From Luteimonas colneyensis (GTDB lineage: Bacteria > Pseudomonadota > Gammaproteobacteria > Xanthomonadales > Xanthomonadaceae): a DNA stretch of 64,000 nt. The number at the start of each line of letters is the position of its first letter. Position 1 is the stretch's first letter. The notes under the pieces are model-generated. The model ran no database searches. It was not told the DNA's origin and saw only the letters and a list, made by a program, of their open reading frames with translations. Position numbers and translations under genes: made by a program. Positions 1-8,016 of the stretch are shown here, piece after piece. Location of the stretch: assembly GCF_014836665.1 (NCBI RefSeq), contig NZ_JACSQJ010000001.1, forward strand, positions 498,387-562,386, written 5' to 3'.

Positions 1-1
1 C

Positions 2-1681
2 GTGATGCCGCAGACGCGCGAGCACCTGGCGATCCTCGGTCTGCTGGGCGTGGACCAGGGCGCGGTCGCCATCACCAAGGCCGATCGCGTGGACGCGGCG
101 CGGCTGGACGCGGTGCGCGCCGACGTCACCACGCTACTGCAGGGCGGCCCGCTGGCCGGCGCGCCGATGTTCGCCACCGACGCCACCCGCGACGGCGACC
201 CGGGCGTCGACGCCCTGCGACGGCACTTGGAGGACCGCGCGCATGCGGCGGCCGCGCGCAATGCCGATGGCCTGTTCCGCCTCGCCGTGGACCGCGTCTT
301 CACCCTGCCCGGCCACGGCACGATGGTGACCGGCACGGTCTTCTCCGGGCGCACCGCGTCAGGCGACGAGCGCGCCCGGCTGGTGCTGGCGCCCGCGGGC
401 ACGCCGGTGCGCGTGCGCTCCATCCATGCCCAGAACCGGCCCAGCGACGACGCGCGCGCCGGCCAGCGCTGCGCGCTCAACCTCGCCGGCACCGGCCGTG
501 ACGCGATCGCACGCGGCGACTGGATCGCCGACGCGCGCGCCTTCCGGCCGACACGCAACCTCGACGTCGACCTCGAGCTGCTGCCCGACGCCGCGACCAC
601 GCTCGGCAACTGGGCGCCGCTGCACCTGCACCTGGGCACGGCCCGGCGCCTGGCGCATGCGGTGCCCCTGTCGGACGACGGCGTCGCCCCCGGAGCGCGC
701 AGCCGCGTGCAGCTGGTGGTCGACGAAGCACTGTGCGCCACCCCGGGAGACCGCTTCATCGTCCGCGACGCCCAGGCCAGCCGCACCATCGGCGGCGGCC
801 GCGTGCTCGACCCCGATGCACCCGCGCGGCGCCGGCGCTCGCCGCAGCGCCTGGCCTGGCTGGACGGCGTCGCCGCCATGCTCGACGGCGGCGGCCTCGA
901 GGCCCTGCTGCGCGAAGCCGCGCAAGGCATCGACGAGGCCGCGCTGGCGCGGCTGGCCGGCCGGCCTCCGGAGCAGCTGGCGCTGCCGGACGGCGCGCGC
1001 TGGCTGGCACCGCGCGGCGGCGCGCGCATCGCGATCGCCGATGCCGCCGTCCAGGCGCTGGACGCGCGCATCGAACAGGCGCTGGCCGCCTTCCACCTCG
1101 AGGCGCCGGACGAACCCGGCCCCGAAGCCACCCGCCTGCGCCGCATCGCCGTGCCCACGGTTTCGGCCGGGCTGTGGCAGGCGCTGCTCGACGGACTCGC
1201 CGACGCAGGCCGCATCCAGCGCAAGGGCCCATGGCTGCATCTACCCGGGCACACGGTGGCGATGGACGCCGACGATGCCGCGCTGTCGCAGCGCCTGCTC
1301 GCGCGGCTGGACGAAGGCGGCTTCGAGCCGCCCTGGGTGCGCGACCTCGCGCGCATCGAAGCCGAGCCCGAGGAGCGCGTGCGCCGCCTGTTGCGCATGC
1401 TCGCCCTGCAGGGCGATGCGCACCAGGTGGTCCGCGACCTGTTCTACCACCGCGAACGGATGCAGGCGCTGGCGGCGCTGGCGACCACCATCGCCGACGC
1501 CACCGGCGCCATCGCCGCCGCTGGTTTTCGCGACGCCACCGGCCTTGGGCGCAAGCGCGCGATCCAGATCCTCGAACACTTCGACCGCACTGGCCTCACC
1601 CGCCGCGTCCGCGACAGCCACGTGCTGCGCGAGGACAGCGCGTGGCTGCGCGAACTGCGCCCGGTTCCGCAAGCGCTGTGA
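2..1681 (+). CDS. selB: SelB, selenocysteine-specific elongation factor (5' end outside window)
   Basis: SelB is the GTPase that carries Sec-tRNA to UGA codons followed by a SECIS hairpin. The visible 559 codons begin inside the G domain: a TKAD motif (the NKxD base-specificity box) lies at visible residues 25-28, followed by EF-Tu-like beta-barrel domains (about 90-260) and the long C-terminal winged-helix region (about 370-559) that binds SECIS RNA. The P-loop and the first part of the G domain are missing, so the GTG/ATG codons at bases 2-7 are internal and the real start is upstream. The gene is followed directly by tRNA-Sec and selD, which confirms the role. Identification is firm. Confidence 0.95.
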   Translation: MMPQTREHLAILGLLGVDQGAVAITKADRVDAARLDAVRADVTTLLQGGPLAGAPMFATDATRDGDPGVDALRRHLEDRAHAAAARNADGLFRLAVDRVFTLPGHGTMVTGTVFSGRTASGDERARLVLAPAGTPVRVRSIHAQNRPSDDARAGQRCALNLAGTGRDAIARGDWIADARAFRPTRNLDVDLELLPDAATTLGNWAPLHLHLGTARRLAHAVPLSDDGVAPGARSRVQLVVDEALCATPGDRFIVRDAQASRTIGGGRVLDPDAPARRRRSPQRLAWLDGVAAMLDGGGLEALLREAAQGIDEAALARLAGRPPEQLALPDGARWLAPRGGARIAIADAAVQALDARIEQALAAFHLEAPDEPGPEATRLRRIAVPTVSAGLWQALLDGLADAGRIQRKGPWLHLPGHTVAMDADDAALSQRLLARLDEGGFEPPWVRDLARIEAEPEERVRRLLRMLALQGDAHQVVRDLFYHRERMQALAALATTIADATGAIAAAGFRDATGLGRKRAIQILEHFDRTGLTRRVRDSHVLREDSAWLRELRPVPQAL

Positions 1682-1692
1682 TAGCGTGCCCC

Positions 1693-1717
1693 GGCGCCGC
1701 GGGGGTTCCGCGGCGCC
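1693..1717 (+). terminator. GC-rich hairpin between selB and tRNA-Sec
   Basis: A perfect inverted repeat with 10-bp arms (GGCGCCGCGG / CCGCGGCGCC) and a 5-base loop lies 11 bases after the selB stop and 4 bases before the tRNA. It has no U-tract. It could terminate selB transcription or mark the 5' processing point of a selB-selC transcript; the sequence alone does not decide. Confidence 0.5.
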
Positions 1718-1721
1718 CGAT

Positions 1722-1817
1722 GGAAGGCAAGCGCGCCCGGTGGCGCGGCCGGGCTTCAAACCCGGTTGGGGGCGTCAGCCGCTCCCAGGCAGGTTCGACT
1801 CCTGTTGCCTTCCGCCA
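1722..1817 (+). tRNA. selC: tRNA-Sec (anticodon UCA), with encoded CCA
   Basis: This is the selenocysteine tRNA. It has the 8-bp acceptor stem typical of bacterial tRNA-Sec (GGAAGGCA pairing with TGCCTTCC), an anticodon loop CTTCAAA with UCA at 1756-1758, a long variable arm, the T-arm sequence GGTTCGACTCC and a genomically encoded GCCA end. It aligns along its length with the E. coli selC gene as I remember it. It sits between selB and selD, 4 bases after a hairpin and 19 bases before the selD start codon, so selD translation must begin immediately downstream of the processed tRNA. Confidence 0.97.
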
Positions 1818-1836
1818 TTCCGCACGTGTGCCCGAC

Positions 1837-2895
1837 ATGACCGACTCTCCCGATACCACGACGCCCCGCCTCACCTCGCTCTCCCACGGCGGCGGCTGCG
1901 GTTGCAAGATCGCGCCGGGCGTGCTGGCCGACCTGCTCAAGCGCGCCGCGCCGGCGCCGGTCTGGCCGCAGCTGATGGTCGGCAACGACACCGCCGACGA
2001 CGCCGCGGTGTACCGGCTCAACGACCAGCAGGCGCTGATCGCCACCACCGACTTTTTCATGCCGATCGTGGACGATCCCTACGACTTCGGCCGCATCGCC
2101 GCCACCAACGCGCTGTCCGACGTCTACGCCATGGGCGGCACGCCGATCATGGCGCTGGCCCTGGTCGGCATGCCGATCAACGTGCTGCCGCATGACGTCA
2201 TCGCCGAAATCCTGCGCGGCGGCGAGGACGCCTGCGCCGAAGCCGGGATCCCCGTCGCCGGCGGCCACAGCATCGATTCGGTCGAGCCGATCTACGGCCT
2301 GGCCGCGATGGGCATCGCCCACCCCGACCGCATCCGCCGCAACGCCGACGCGCGCCCCGGCGACCTGCTGGTGCTGGGCAAGCCGCTGGGCGTGGGCGTG
2401 CTGTCTGCGGCGCTCAAGCGCGGCGTGCTCGACGACGCCGGCTACCGCGCGATGATCGACGCCACCACCCGCCTCAACCGGCCCGGGCCCGCGCTGGCGG
2501 CGCTGCCCGACGTGCACGCGATGACCGACGTCACCGGCTTCGGCCTGCTCGGCCACGCGCTGGAGCTGGCGCGCGGCGCCAAGCTCACGGTACGCCTGCG
2601 CCATGACGACCTGCCCTGGCTGCCGGGCGTGCAGGCGCTGGCCGCCGAGGGCGTGGTCACCGGCGCCTCGGGGCGCAACTGGGCCGCCTACGGCGACGGC
2701 GTCGAGCTCGGCGCCGGCATCGACAAGCCTGCCCGCGACCTGCTCACCGATCCCCAGACCTCCGGCGGCCTGCTGGTGTCCTGCGCGCCGCAGGCGCTGG
2801 GCGAAGTGCTGGAAATCTTCCACGCCGGCGGCTTCGCCGAGGCGGCGGTGATCGGCGAGACCCGCGCCGGCGAGGCGCGCGTCGAAGTCGCCTGA
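1837..2895 (+). CDS. selD: SelD, selenide water dikinase (selenophosphate synthetase)
   Basis: SelD makes selenophosphate from selenide and ATP, the selenium donor for Sec-tRNA and 2-selenouridine. The 352-residue product has the N-terminal GGGCGCK loop at residues 18-24; Cys21 and Lys24 correspond to the essential Cys17 and Lys20 of the E. coli enzyme. It is therefore a Cys form, not a selenoprotein. Metal and ATP-binding Asp-rich motifs (VGNDTADDAAV, TTDFF) and the AIR-synthase-type fold follow, and the length is normal. ATG 1837 is chosen because it starts the conserved N-terminus; upstream in-frame codons run into tRNA-Sec and selB. The gene is converged upon by the minus-strand DUF2071 gene. 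Confidence 0.96.
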   Translation: MTDSPDTTTPRLTSLSHGGGCGCKIAPGVLADLLKRAAPAPVWPQLMVGNDTADDAAVYRLNDQQALIATTDFFMPIVDDPYDFGRIAATNALSDVYAMGGTPIMALALVGMPINVLPHDVIAEILRGGEDACAEAGIPVAGGHSIDSVEPIYGLAAMGIAHPDRIRRNADARPGDLLVLGKPLGVGVLSAALKRGVLDDAGYRAMIDATTRLNRPGPALAALPDVHAMTDVTGFGLLGHALELARGAKLTVRLRHDDLPWLPGVQALAAEGVVTGASGRNWAAYGDGVELGAGIDKPARDLLTDPQTSGGLLVSCAPQALGEVLEIFHAGGFAEAAVIGETRAGEARVEVA

Positions 2896-2948
2896 GCCCG
2901 GAGCGGGCCTTCCGGCCGGACCTGCACGTCCGCCGGCCGCGCCGCAGC

Positions 2949-3764
2949 TCAGGCCAGGACTTTCGGCGGCAGGTAGATGGTGAACTCGTTGACCGGCTCG
3001 ACGAGCACGCTGTGCGGATGCTGCTGCTCCTCCGGCGTCACCAGGCCCAGCCGATCGAGCAGCCCGAAGCGCGCCTGCTCCAACCGCGCCGGCGCGACCT
3101 GCAAGCGCCCGTGCCAGACGTGGTAGGTGCCCAGGCGCCCGTCGCGGCGATGGTAGAAACCGCGCAGCGGATGGGTCAGGTAGACGAGTCCGGTCTCGAC
3201 ATCCGCGAAGCCGGGCAGCCGCTCCACCGGTCCGGCCTCGCCCACCAGCGACAGCGACGCTGGCGCCCATTGCGCAACCGTATCCATGCGATAGCGCAGG
3301 TAGCGCCCGTCCGCGGCCTGTGCGCAGTCGAAGCGCACCCGTCCCCCGTACCACGGCAGGTTCCACAGCCGGTGCGGAACGATCCGGGTCCATGAGTCCA
3401 GGGTCGTGCCCAGGAACCAGACGCAGCGCTCGCCGGTTTCGTTGTCGACGATGTAGATGCGGTAGTTCGTCTGTCCCATGCGGAACTTGGGGAACGGGAA
3501 CACCGCCGAAGTGAAGTCGACATCGATGAAGGGCACGACCGAGACCAGCGCGCGCTCCTGCCCGTCGATGGACACCGTGTCCAGGCGGAAGCGTCCGGGC
3601 ATGACCCCTGCGAAGCGCGCCGGGTCAAACGCGTAGCTGACGATGGCGAAGTGCTGCAGTTTGCACAGCACGTCGACACCCGACGGAGCCGGGCGCGGAT
3701 GCAGGCAGTCCTGGAAGCGCAGGCGCAGCGTCGATGCGCCTCCCTCGGCGCCGTCCGCCATCAT
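2949..3764 (-). CDS. DUF2071 (YqjF-like) protein
   Basis: A 271-residue protein of the DUF2071 family, distantly related to the acetoacetate-decarboxylase fold; its biochemical role is unknown. Recognisable features are the central VVPFIDVDF stretch, YNYR-like MGQTNYRIY and the glycine/tryptophan-rich LPWYGG segment. The start ATG at 3764 overlaps the stop of the upstream membrane-protein gene by 4 bases (ATGA), so the two are translationally coupled; longer in-frame starts would run far into that gene. No signal peptide is present. Family call is good, function is not known. Confidence 0.75.
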   Translation of the reverse strand: MMADGAEGGASTLRLRFQDCLHPRPAPSGVDVLCKLQHFAIVSYAFDPARFAGVMPGRFRLDTVSIDGQERALVSVVPFIDVDFTSAVFPFPKFRMGQTNYRIYIVDNETGERCVWFLGTTLDSWTRIVPHRLWNLPWYGGRVRFDCAQAADGRYLRYRMDTVAQWAPASLSLVGEAGPVERLPGFADVETGLVYLTHPLRGFYHRRDGRLGTYHVWHGRLQVAPARLEQARFGLLDRLGLVTPEEQQHPHSVLVEPVNEFTIYLPPKVLA

Positions 3765-4186
3765 GCGTCCGCCCGCGACCCGCTCGCCGACAACCGCCGC
3801 CCGACAAGGATCGCCAGCCACGCCATCGGCAGGTAGGCCAGCAGCAGGTCCAGCGCGATGAACCACGCCGGCGCCGGGATCATCACCGCCGCGGCGACGC
3901 CGCCGGCCAGGAACAGTACGCCGATGGTCCAGGCGAACGCCGCCTTGCGGCTGCCGGCGACCAGGAAGGCGACGAAGGCGCCGGCCAGCGTGCCCAGCGC
4001 ATGCGCCAGGAACGGCGACAGGAAATGCTTCGGCTGGAACAGGTGGATGCCCTCGGCCGTGGTGGTGTCCACGCCCGCCGGCGGCGGCACCATCGCCGGG
4101 CCCGCGGCCACGATCGCCATGTTGACCACGCTGCCCACCACGAGCCCCGCGACCACGGCCGCGACGTTGCGCACCCAGTGCTTCAT
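3761..4186 (-). CDS. small four-helix membrane protein
   Basis: A 141-residue hydrophobic protein with about four predicted membrane helices (residues 6-28, 58-80, 84-105 and 108-128). I do not recognise a named family. It is upstream of, and overlaps by ATGA, the DUF2071 gene, so the pair probably forms one operon. The start codon ATG at 4186 is followed by a basic residue cluster (KHWVR) that suits insertion with the N-terminus inside. It is separated by 79 bp from the stop of the diiron gene upstream. Confidence 0.7.
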   Translation of the reverse strand: MKHWVRNVAAVVAGLVVGSVVNMAIVAAGPAMVPPPAGVDTTTAEGIHLFQPKHFLSPFLAHALGTLAGAFVAFLVAGSRKAAFAWTIGVLFLAGGVAAAVMIPAPAWFIALDLLLAYLPMAWLAILVGRRLSASGSRADA

Positions 4187-4265
4187 CCCGCTTCCCCGGT
4201 CGTGCCCCGTGCGGAGCGTCCGCCGGATTCTAGCGCCGCCGCGGCCACCGCAGGCGTCGGGCCGC

Positions 4266-5477
4266 CTACATGAAGTTGCGGGTATGCAGGCTCGACAGGT
4301 GGTGCGCGCGCTCCGGGTCGAAGCCCAGCCGCACCAGCTTGGCGTAGCGGCTGTCGGCCATGTCCTTCATCAGCGCCTGCACCTTGCGCGAGCCCTCCGC
4401 GATGGCCTCGGGCGTCAGCGCGCCGGCGGCCATCACCACCAGCGCGTCGAACACCTCCTCGTTGAGCCCGCCGGTGTGGCGCAGCGCCTCGTGCCGCTCC
4501 TCCACCGCGCGCGCAAGGCGGTTGCGGAAGTCGGGTTCGCGCTGCAGCCGGTACAGCAGGTGCGACATGCCCAGCGCCACGTGGCGGGCCTCGTCGACCG
4601 CCGCGTAGCGCGCGATCTGTCGGGTCAGCGGGTCCGGCGCCTCGGCCTGGATGAACTTCAGCAGCGAGACGAAGGTGCCCTCGCCCAGTACCGACAGCAG
4701 GAAGCTGGCCACCGAATAGTCGGTCTCATCGAGCAGGCTCTTCAGCGACTCCTGCCCGCCGGCGGTCGACAGCGCCGGCTCGCGGCCGTGGCGGCGGATG
4801 CGGCGGGTGAAGACGTCGATGTGGCGGGCCTCGTCCACGATCTGGATCGCCAGCGCGGCCTGCAGCTCGCGGTAATGCGGATGCAGCTGGCCGAGGAAGC
4901 GCGCGGGGATCACCAGCGCGGCGTTCTCGTTTTCGACCATGAAGGTCATCACCTGGACGACGGCGTCCTCGATCTCGTCGGGCAGCACGGGTGCGTCGTC
5001 CCAGTCGATGGCCTCCGGATCCCACTGCGCGGCGACGGCCTGCCGGTAGAGGCTGGCGGCCGATCCGTTCCAGAGCTCGTCGCGGTCGGACAGGCGGAAA
5101 TGGATCTCGGGCGCGCCCGCCTCCACCACAGCACCGCGCGCGGCCAGGCCCCAGCGCGGATGCGCACGCGACGCGATCGCGTCCTCGGCGCGCGGATCGC
5201 TGTGGCCGGTGGGCATGGCGTCGCGCCAGCGGCCGGCCTGCGCCGAGCCCCGGCGCACGCGGACGACGCCCGCACCGGCCTCCATCACGTGCCCCTGGCT
5301 GCGGCACCACGCGGACAGCTGCGCCTGCCAGCCTGGCGCGGTGCCGCGCACGGTGACCGCTTCGCCCACGCCGACCTGGTTCAGCGCGTGCTTGACCAGC
5401 AGGTGTGCGCCGGCGTCGAAGCCGAGGCCGGCCAGGTCCACCATGCCGGCCGCATCACCGGCCTTGCGGGGTTCCAT
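4266..5477 (-). CDS. degenerate TusA-like domain fused to ferritin-like diiron domain
   Basis: About 403 residues. Residues 15-75 resemble TusA/SirA sulfur-carrier proteins (VDLAGLGFDAGAHLL, then a GEAVTVRG strand and a W-C-x-x-x-GH motif), but the CPxP active-site motif is replaced by FDAG, so sulfur transfer by that cysteine is excluded. The C-terminal half is a four-helix diiron bundle: a Glu in VENENAA, then DEARHIDVF, a Glu in GEGTF, then DEARHVALG, which is the ExxH-type ligand set of ferritin-like oxidases/oxygenases. Third gene of a cassette with an ACAD-like flavoprotein and a PhnD-like protein. The start is uncertain: ATG 5477, or GTG 5498 overlapping the upstream stop. The substrate is unknown. 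Confidence 0.75.
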   Translation of the reverse strand: MEPRKAGDAAGMVDLAGLGFDAGAHLLVKHALNQVGVGEAVTVRGTAPGWQAQLSAWCRSQGHVMEAGAGVVRVRRGSAQAGRWRDAMPTGHSDPRAEDAIASRAHPRWGLAARGAVVEAGAPEIHFRLSDRDELWNGSAASLYRQAVAAQWDPEAIDWDDAPVLPDEIEDAVVQVMTFMVENENAALVIPARFLGQLHPHYRELQAALAIQIVDEARHIDVFTRRIRRHGREPALSTAGGQESLKSLLDETDYSVASFLLSVLGEGTFVSLLKFIQAEAPDPLTRQIARYAAVDEARHVALGMSHLLYRLQREPDFRNRLARAVEERHEALRHTGGLNEEVFDALVVMAAGALTPEAIAEGSRKVQALMKDMADSRYAKLVRLGFDPERAHHLSSLHTRNFM

Positions 5478-5494
5478 CGTGTCCACGTCCGGCC

Positions 5495-6613
5495 TCACTC
5501 CATCAGCGGCATGCCGCACATCATCCGCGCCAGCAGATCGTTGATGACATCCGTGGTCGGCGCCATCACCGCCGCAGCGCGCGAATCGCGGAACAGCCGC
5601 TCGATGCCCACGTCCTTGCGGAACGCGGCGCCGCCGCACACCCGCATCGCGGTATCGGTGACCAGCAGCGCGGCCTCGGCGGCCACCGCCTTGGTCTGCA
5701 GCACGCGCATGAAGGTGTCATCGCCGCCGTTGGCGATGCGGTCGAGCGCCACCGCGCGCACGCCGCGCGCGCCGTCGAGCGCGTTGCGGGCCTGCGCCAG
5801 CTGCGCGCGCAGGGTCGGCAGCTCGGCCAGCGTGCCGCCGGCGGCGAAACCGGTCTTCGTCACGTGCGCCACCGCGCGCTGCAGCGCGCCCTCCATCAGC
5901 CCGATCGACACCGAGGCGATCAGGTTGACGAAGGTCGGCAGCTCGTCGTTGAACATCACACCCTGGCCTTCGCCGTCACCGCCCAGGCGGTGCGCCAGCG
6001 GCACGCGCACGCCCTTCGCCGCCAACGGCGCGGAGGCATTGGCGCGCAGTCCGAGGCCATCGAAGGGCCTGGGCGACGACAGCCCGTCACTCCTGGCGTC
6101 CACCAGCCAGATGGTGCTGGCGCCCCCGGCGGCGAGCGGCTGCGAGGACCAGACATAGGAATCGGCCTCGCCGGCCGAGGTCACCATGCTCTTGCTGGCG
6201 TCGAGCAGCACATGATCGTCACCATCGGCGGTGGCGGTGCTGACCGGCGCCCAGAAGTGGCTGCGCGAGCCGGTCTCGGACCAGGCCAACGTGGTCAGGT
6301 GGCGCCCGGCGGCGATCTCGCGGCGGATATCCGCGGGGCCGTGCATCTCGATCAGGGTGGCGCCGGCGTAGTGCATCGTCACCACCATCGCCGTGGCCGG
6401 GCAGTCGCGGGCGATGCGCTCGACCACTTCGGTCGCCTCGGCCAGGCCCAGGCCCATGCCGCCGACGTCCTTCGCGCTGATCAGGCTGAGAAGGCCGGCC
6501 TCCCCCAGTGCGGCAATCGCCTCGCGCGGGAAGCGCGCCTCGCGGTCGAGTTCGGCGGCGCGCGGCAGGATGATCGTCTCGACGATCGGCTCAAGCTTCT
6601 CCAGTTGGCTCAT
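5495..6613 (-). CDS. acyl-CoA-dehydrogenase-like flavoprotein lacking the usual catalytic Glu
   Basis: A 372-residue member of the acyl-CoA dehydrogenase superfamily. The middle domain has the flavin-contacting WSETGSRSHF and TSAGEADSYVW segments, and the C-terminal helical domain has VCGGAAFRKDVGIERLFRDSR. In ordinary dehydrogenases the RDAR segment is followed by IYEGT, where Glu is the catalytic base; here that place reads VMAPTTDVI, so the base is missing. This argues for a different reaction such as flavin-dependent oxygenation, or for a divergent base elsewhere. It begins 10 bp after the PhnD-like gene and ends just before the diiron gene, so the three are probably one transcript. The substrate is not deducible. 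Confidence 0.8.
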   Translation of the reverse strand: MSQLEKLEPIVETIILPRAAELDREARFPREAIAALGEAGLLSLISAKDVGGMGLGLAEATEVVERIARDCPATAMVVTMHYAGATLIEMHGPADIRREIAAGRHLTTLAWSETGSRSHFWAPVSTATADGDDHVLLDASKSMVTSAGEADSYVWSSQPLAAGGASTIWLVDARSDGLSSPRPFDGLGLRANASAPLAAKGVRVPLAHRLGGDGEGQGVMFNDELPTFVNLIASVSIGLMEGALQRAVAHVTKTGFAAGGTLAELPTLRAQLAQARNALDGARGVRAVALDRIANGGDDTFMRVLQTKAVAAEAALLVTDTAMRVCGGAAFRKDVGIERLFRDSRAAAVMAPTTDVINDLLARMMCGMPLME

Positions 6614-6623
6614 CGCGGCGCCC

Positions 6624-7484
6624 TCAGTAGTCGTACTTCGATTCGGTGATCCGGCCCTGGGCGTCGTAGAACTTCTCGTCGTCCACGGCGCGTTCGAGCA
6701 GGGCGTAACCGCTGCTGCGGCCGCGATGCCAGACCTTCAGGCCTTCCAGCTCCAGCAGCGGCCGCACCTCCGGGTCGTCCCAGGACATGCCCAGCAGCAG
6801 GTCGGCGAAGCGCTGCGCCAGCGCCGGATCCAGGCCGGGCGCGGTGGTCATGTTGCAATGGTCGAATTCGCCGGTGGTGGCGACGATGCGGGTCGACCCG
6901 GCGGCCAGCGTGCCCTCCTGGGCGAAGGCCTGGTAGTTGCCGGCGATCATCCACGCGGCGTCGATGTCGCCCTTGACCATGGCCTCGGCCGCATCGCGCT
7001 CGCCGCCGATGTGGTCGCCGTGCTTGCCGCCCAGCACGTCGAACAGCCGCGCGCTGTAGTCGCGCCCCCGGACCAGGCCGTGCTGGCGCAGGTGATCGAG
7101 CGGGATCAGCGTGGCCTGCGGCGAATCGATGGCGCCGAAGCCCAGCGTCCTGCCACGCAGGTCCTCCACGCCCCGGACGTCGCTGCCGGCGGGCACCACC
7201 AGCACCGACTGCAGGTCCATGTCGGTATCGCGCATGACGATGGGCTCGACCTCCTGCCCGAGCGCACGCGCCATGCGCTGCGCGCGCACGAAGGCCAGCG
7301 GCGAGTTCCAGGCGAAATGCAGCTGGCCGGCCATCAGCGCCTCGACCAGCGCTTCGTAGTTGGAATACAGCACGTAGTCGAAGGCGAAACCGCGCGCCTT
7401 CAGCCACGGCTTGAAGCCCTCCCAGATTGTGACGACCTTCGGGGCGTAGGACACGGCCCCCATGCGGATGACGGATTCGGACAT
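6624..7484 (-). CDS. PhnD-like substrate-binding-fold protein without signal peptide
   Basis: A 286-residue protein with the fold signature of phosphate/phosphonate-type periplasmic binding proteins: NYEALVEALMAGQLHFAW near residue 50, VLVVPAGSDV, LRGRTLGFG and a C-terminal hinge with SWDDPEVRPLLE. The start ATG at 7484 is preceded by a clear AGGAG box, and the protein begins directly with the first beta strand, so there is no secretion signal. No permease or ATPase gene is nearby. It therefore looks like a cytoplasmic use of the binding-protein fold, working with the ACAD-like and diiron proteins encoded downstream. The ligand is unknown. Confidence 0.78.
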   Translation of the reverse strand: MSESVIRMGAVSYAPKVVTIWEGFKPWLKARGFAFDYVLYSNYEALVEALMAGQLHFAWNSPLAFVRAQRMARALGQEVEPIVMRDTDMDLQSVLVVPAGSDVRGVEDLRGRTLGFGAIDSPQATLIPLDHLRQHGLVRGRDYSARLFDVLGGKHGDHIGGERDAAEAMVKGDIDAAWMIAGNYQAFAQEGTLAAGSTRIVATTGEFDHCNMTTAPGLDPALAQRFADLLLGMSWDDPEVRPLLELEGLKVWHRGRSSGYALLERAVDDEKFYDAQGRITESKYDY

Positions 7485-7815
7485 GAGCTCCTGCCAATGG
7501 TGTTGATCGACGCACGCAGCCGGACACATCCGGCGGCGGACGCGGTTGAAGGAATCGGGATGGAGTCGCACCGCGCGCGGAAGGGCACGGCGGCCGGGTT
7601 TCCCGGGCCATGCGCGTGCTGGCTCGGCGGGACCGACGGCGGGATGCGGGGGCATCGCCGGCGCCGGGAAACGGACAGGACCTGTCACGTCGGCGTTCCC
7701 GGAGTCTATCGGATTCCTGCGACGGCCACGCCTCCTCGAGGACGGCATGGACGGCCACCGCGGCCTCCGCGGAACCGGCGGTTACACTGGACGCCCTATT
7801 TCCCCACGGTGATCC
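7485..7815. other. intergenic region between the cassette and a small basic protein gene
   Basis: About 330 bases without a convincing gene. It must contain the minus-strand promoter for the PhnD-like/ACAD/diiron cassette and the plus-strand promoter for the small gene at 7816. A TACACT sequence at 7783-7788 could be a -10 box for the latter. I see no other conserved structure. Confidence 0.4.
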
Positions 7816-7977
7816 ATGGCAAAGCCGAACTATTCGTTCGAGAAGCGGCAGCGCGAGCTGGCCAAGAAGAAGAAGCAGGACGAGAAGGAAGCGAAGAAGC
7901 GCGCCGAACGCGAGGCCCGGGCCGCGGCGGCCGGGCCGGCTCCCGAACCGGAGCCCGATTCCGACCAGGCGGGCTGA
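7816..7977 (+). CDS. small highly charged protein (53 aa)
   Basis: A short gene encoding 53 residues that start MAKPNYSFEKRQRELAKKK, continue with an alternating Lys/Glu/Ala helix and end in a proline/acidic tail. Proteins with this start are widespread in proteobacteria and annotated only as hypothetical, which is why I accept this short frame. It is predicted to be one long charged helix in the cytoplasm, possibly nucleic-acid- or ribosome-associated by charge alone. It stands alone between divergent and convergent neighbours. The function is unknown. Confidence 0.75.
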   Translation: MAKPNYSFEKRQRELAKKKKQDEKEAKKRAEREARAAAAGPAPEPEPDSDQAG

Positions 7978-8016
7978 AGCTCCGCCAGGGTCGCACGCCA
8001 GGGCGCGCGACGGGAC

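Noticed and set aside
1837-2895. SelD as a selenoprotein
   Set aside because: The active-site position is TGC (Cys), and no in-frame TGA occurs before the normal stop.
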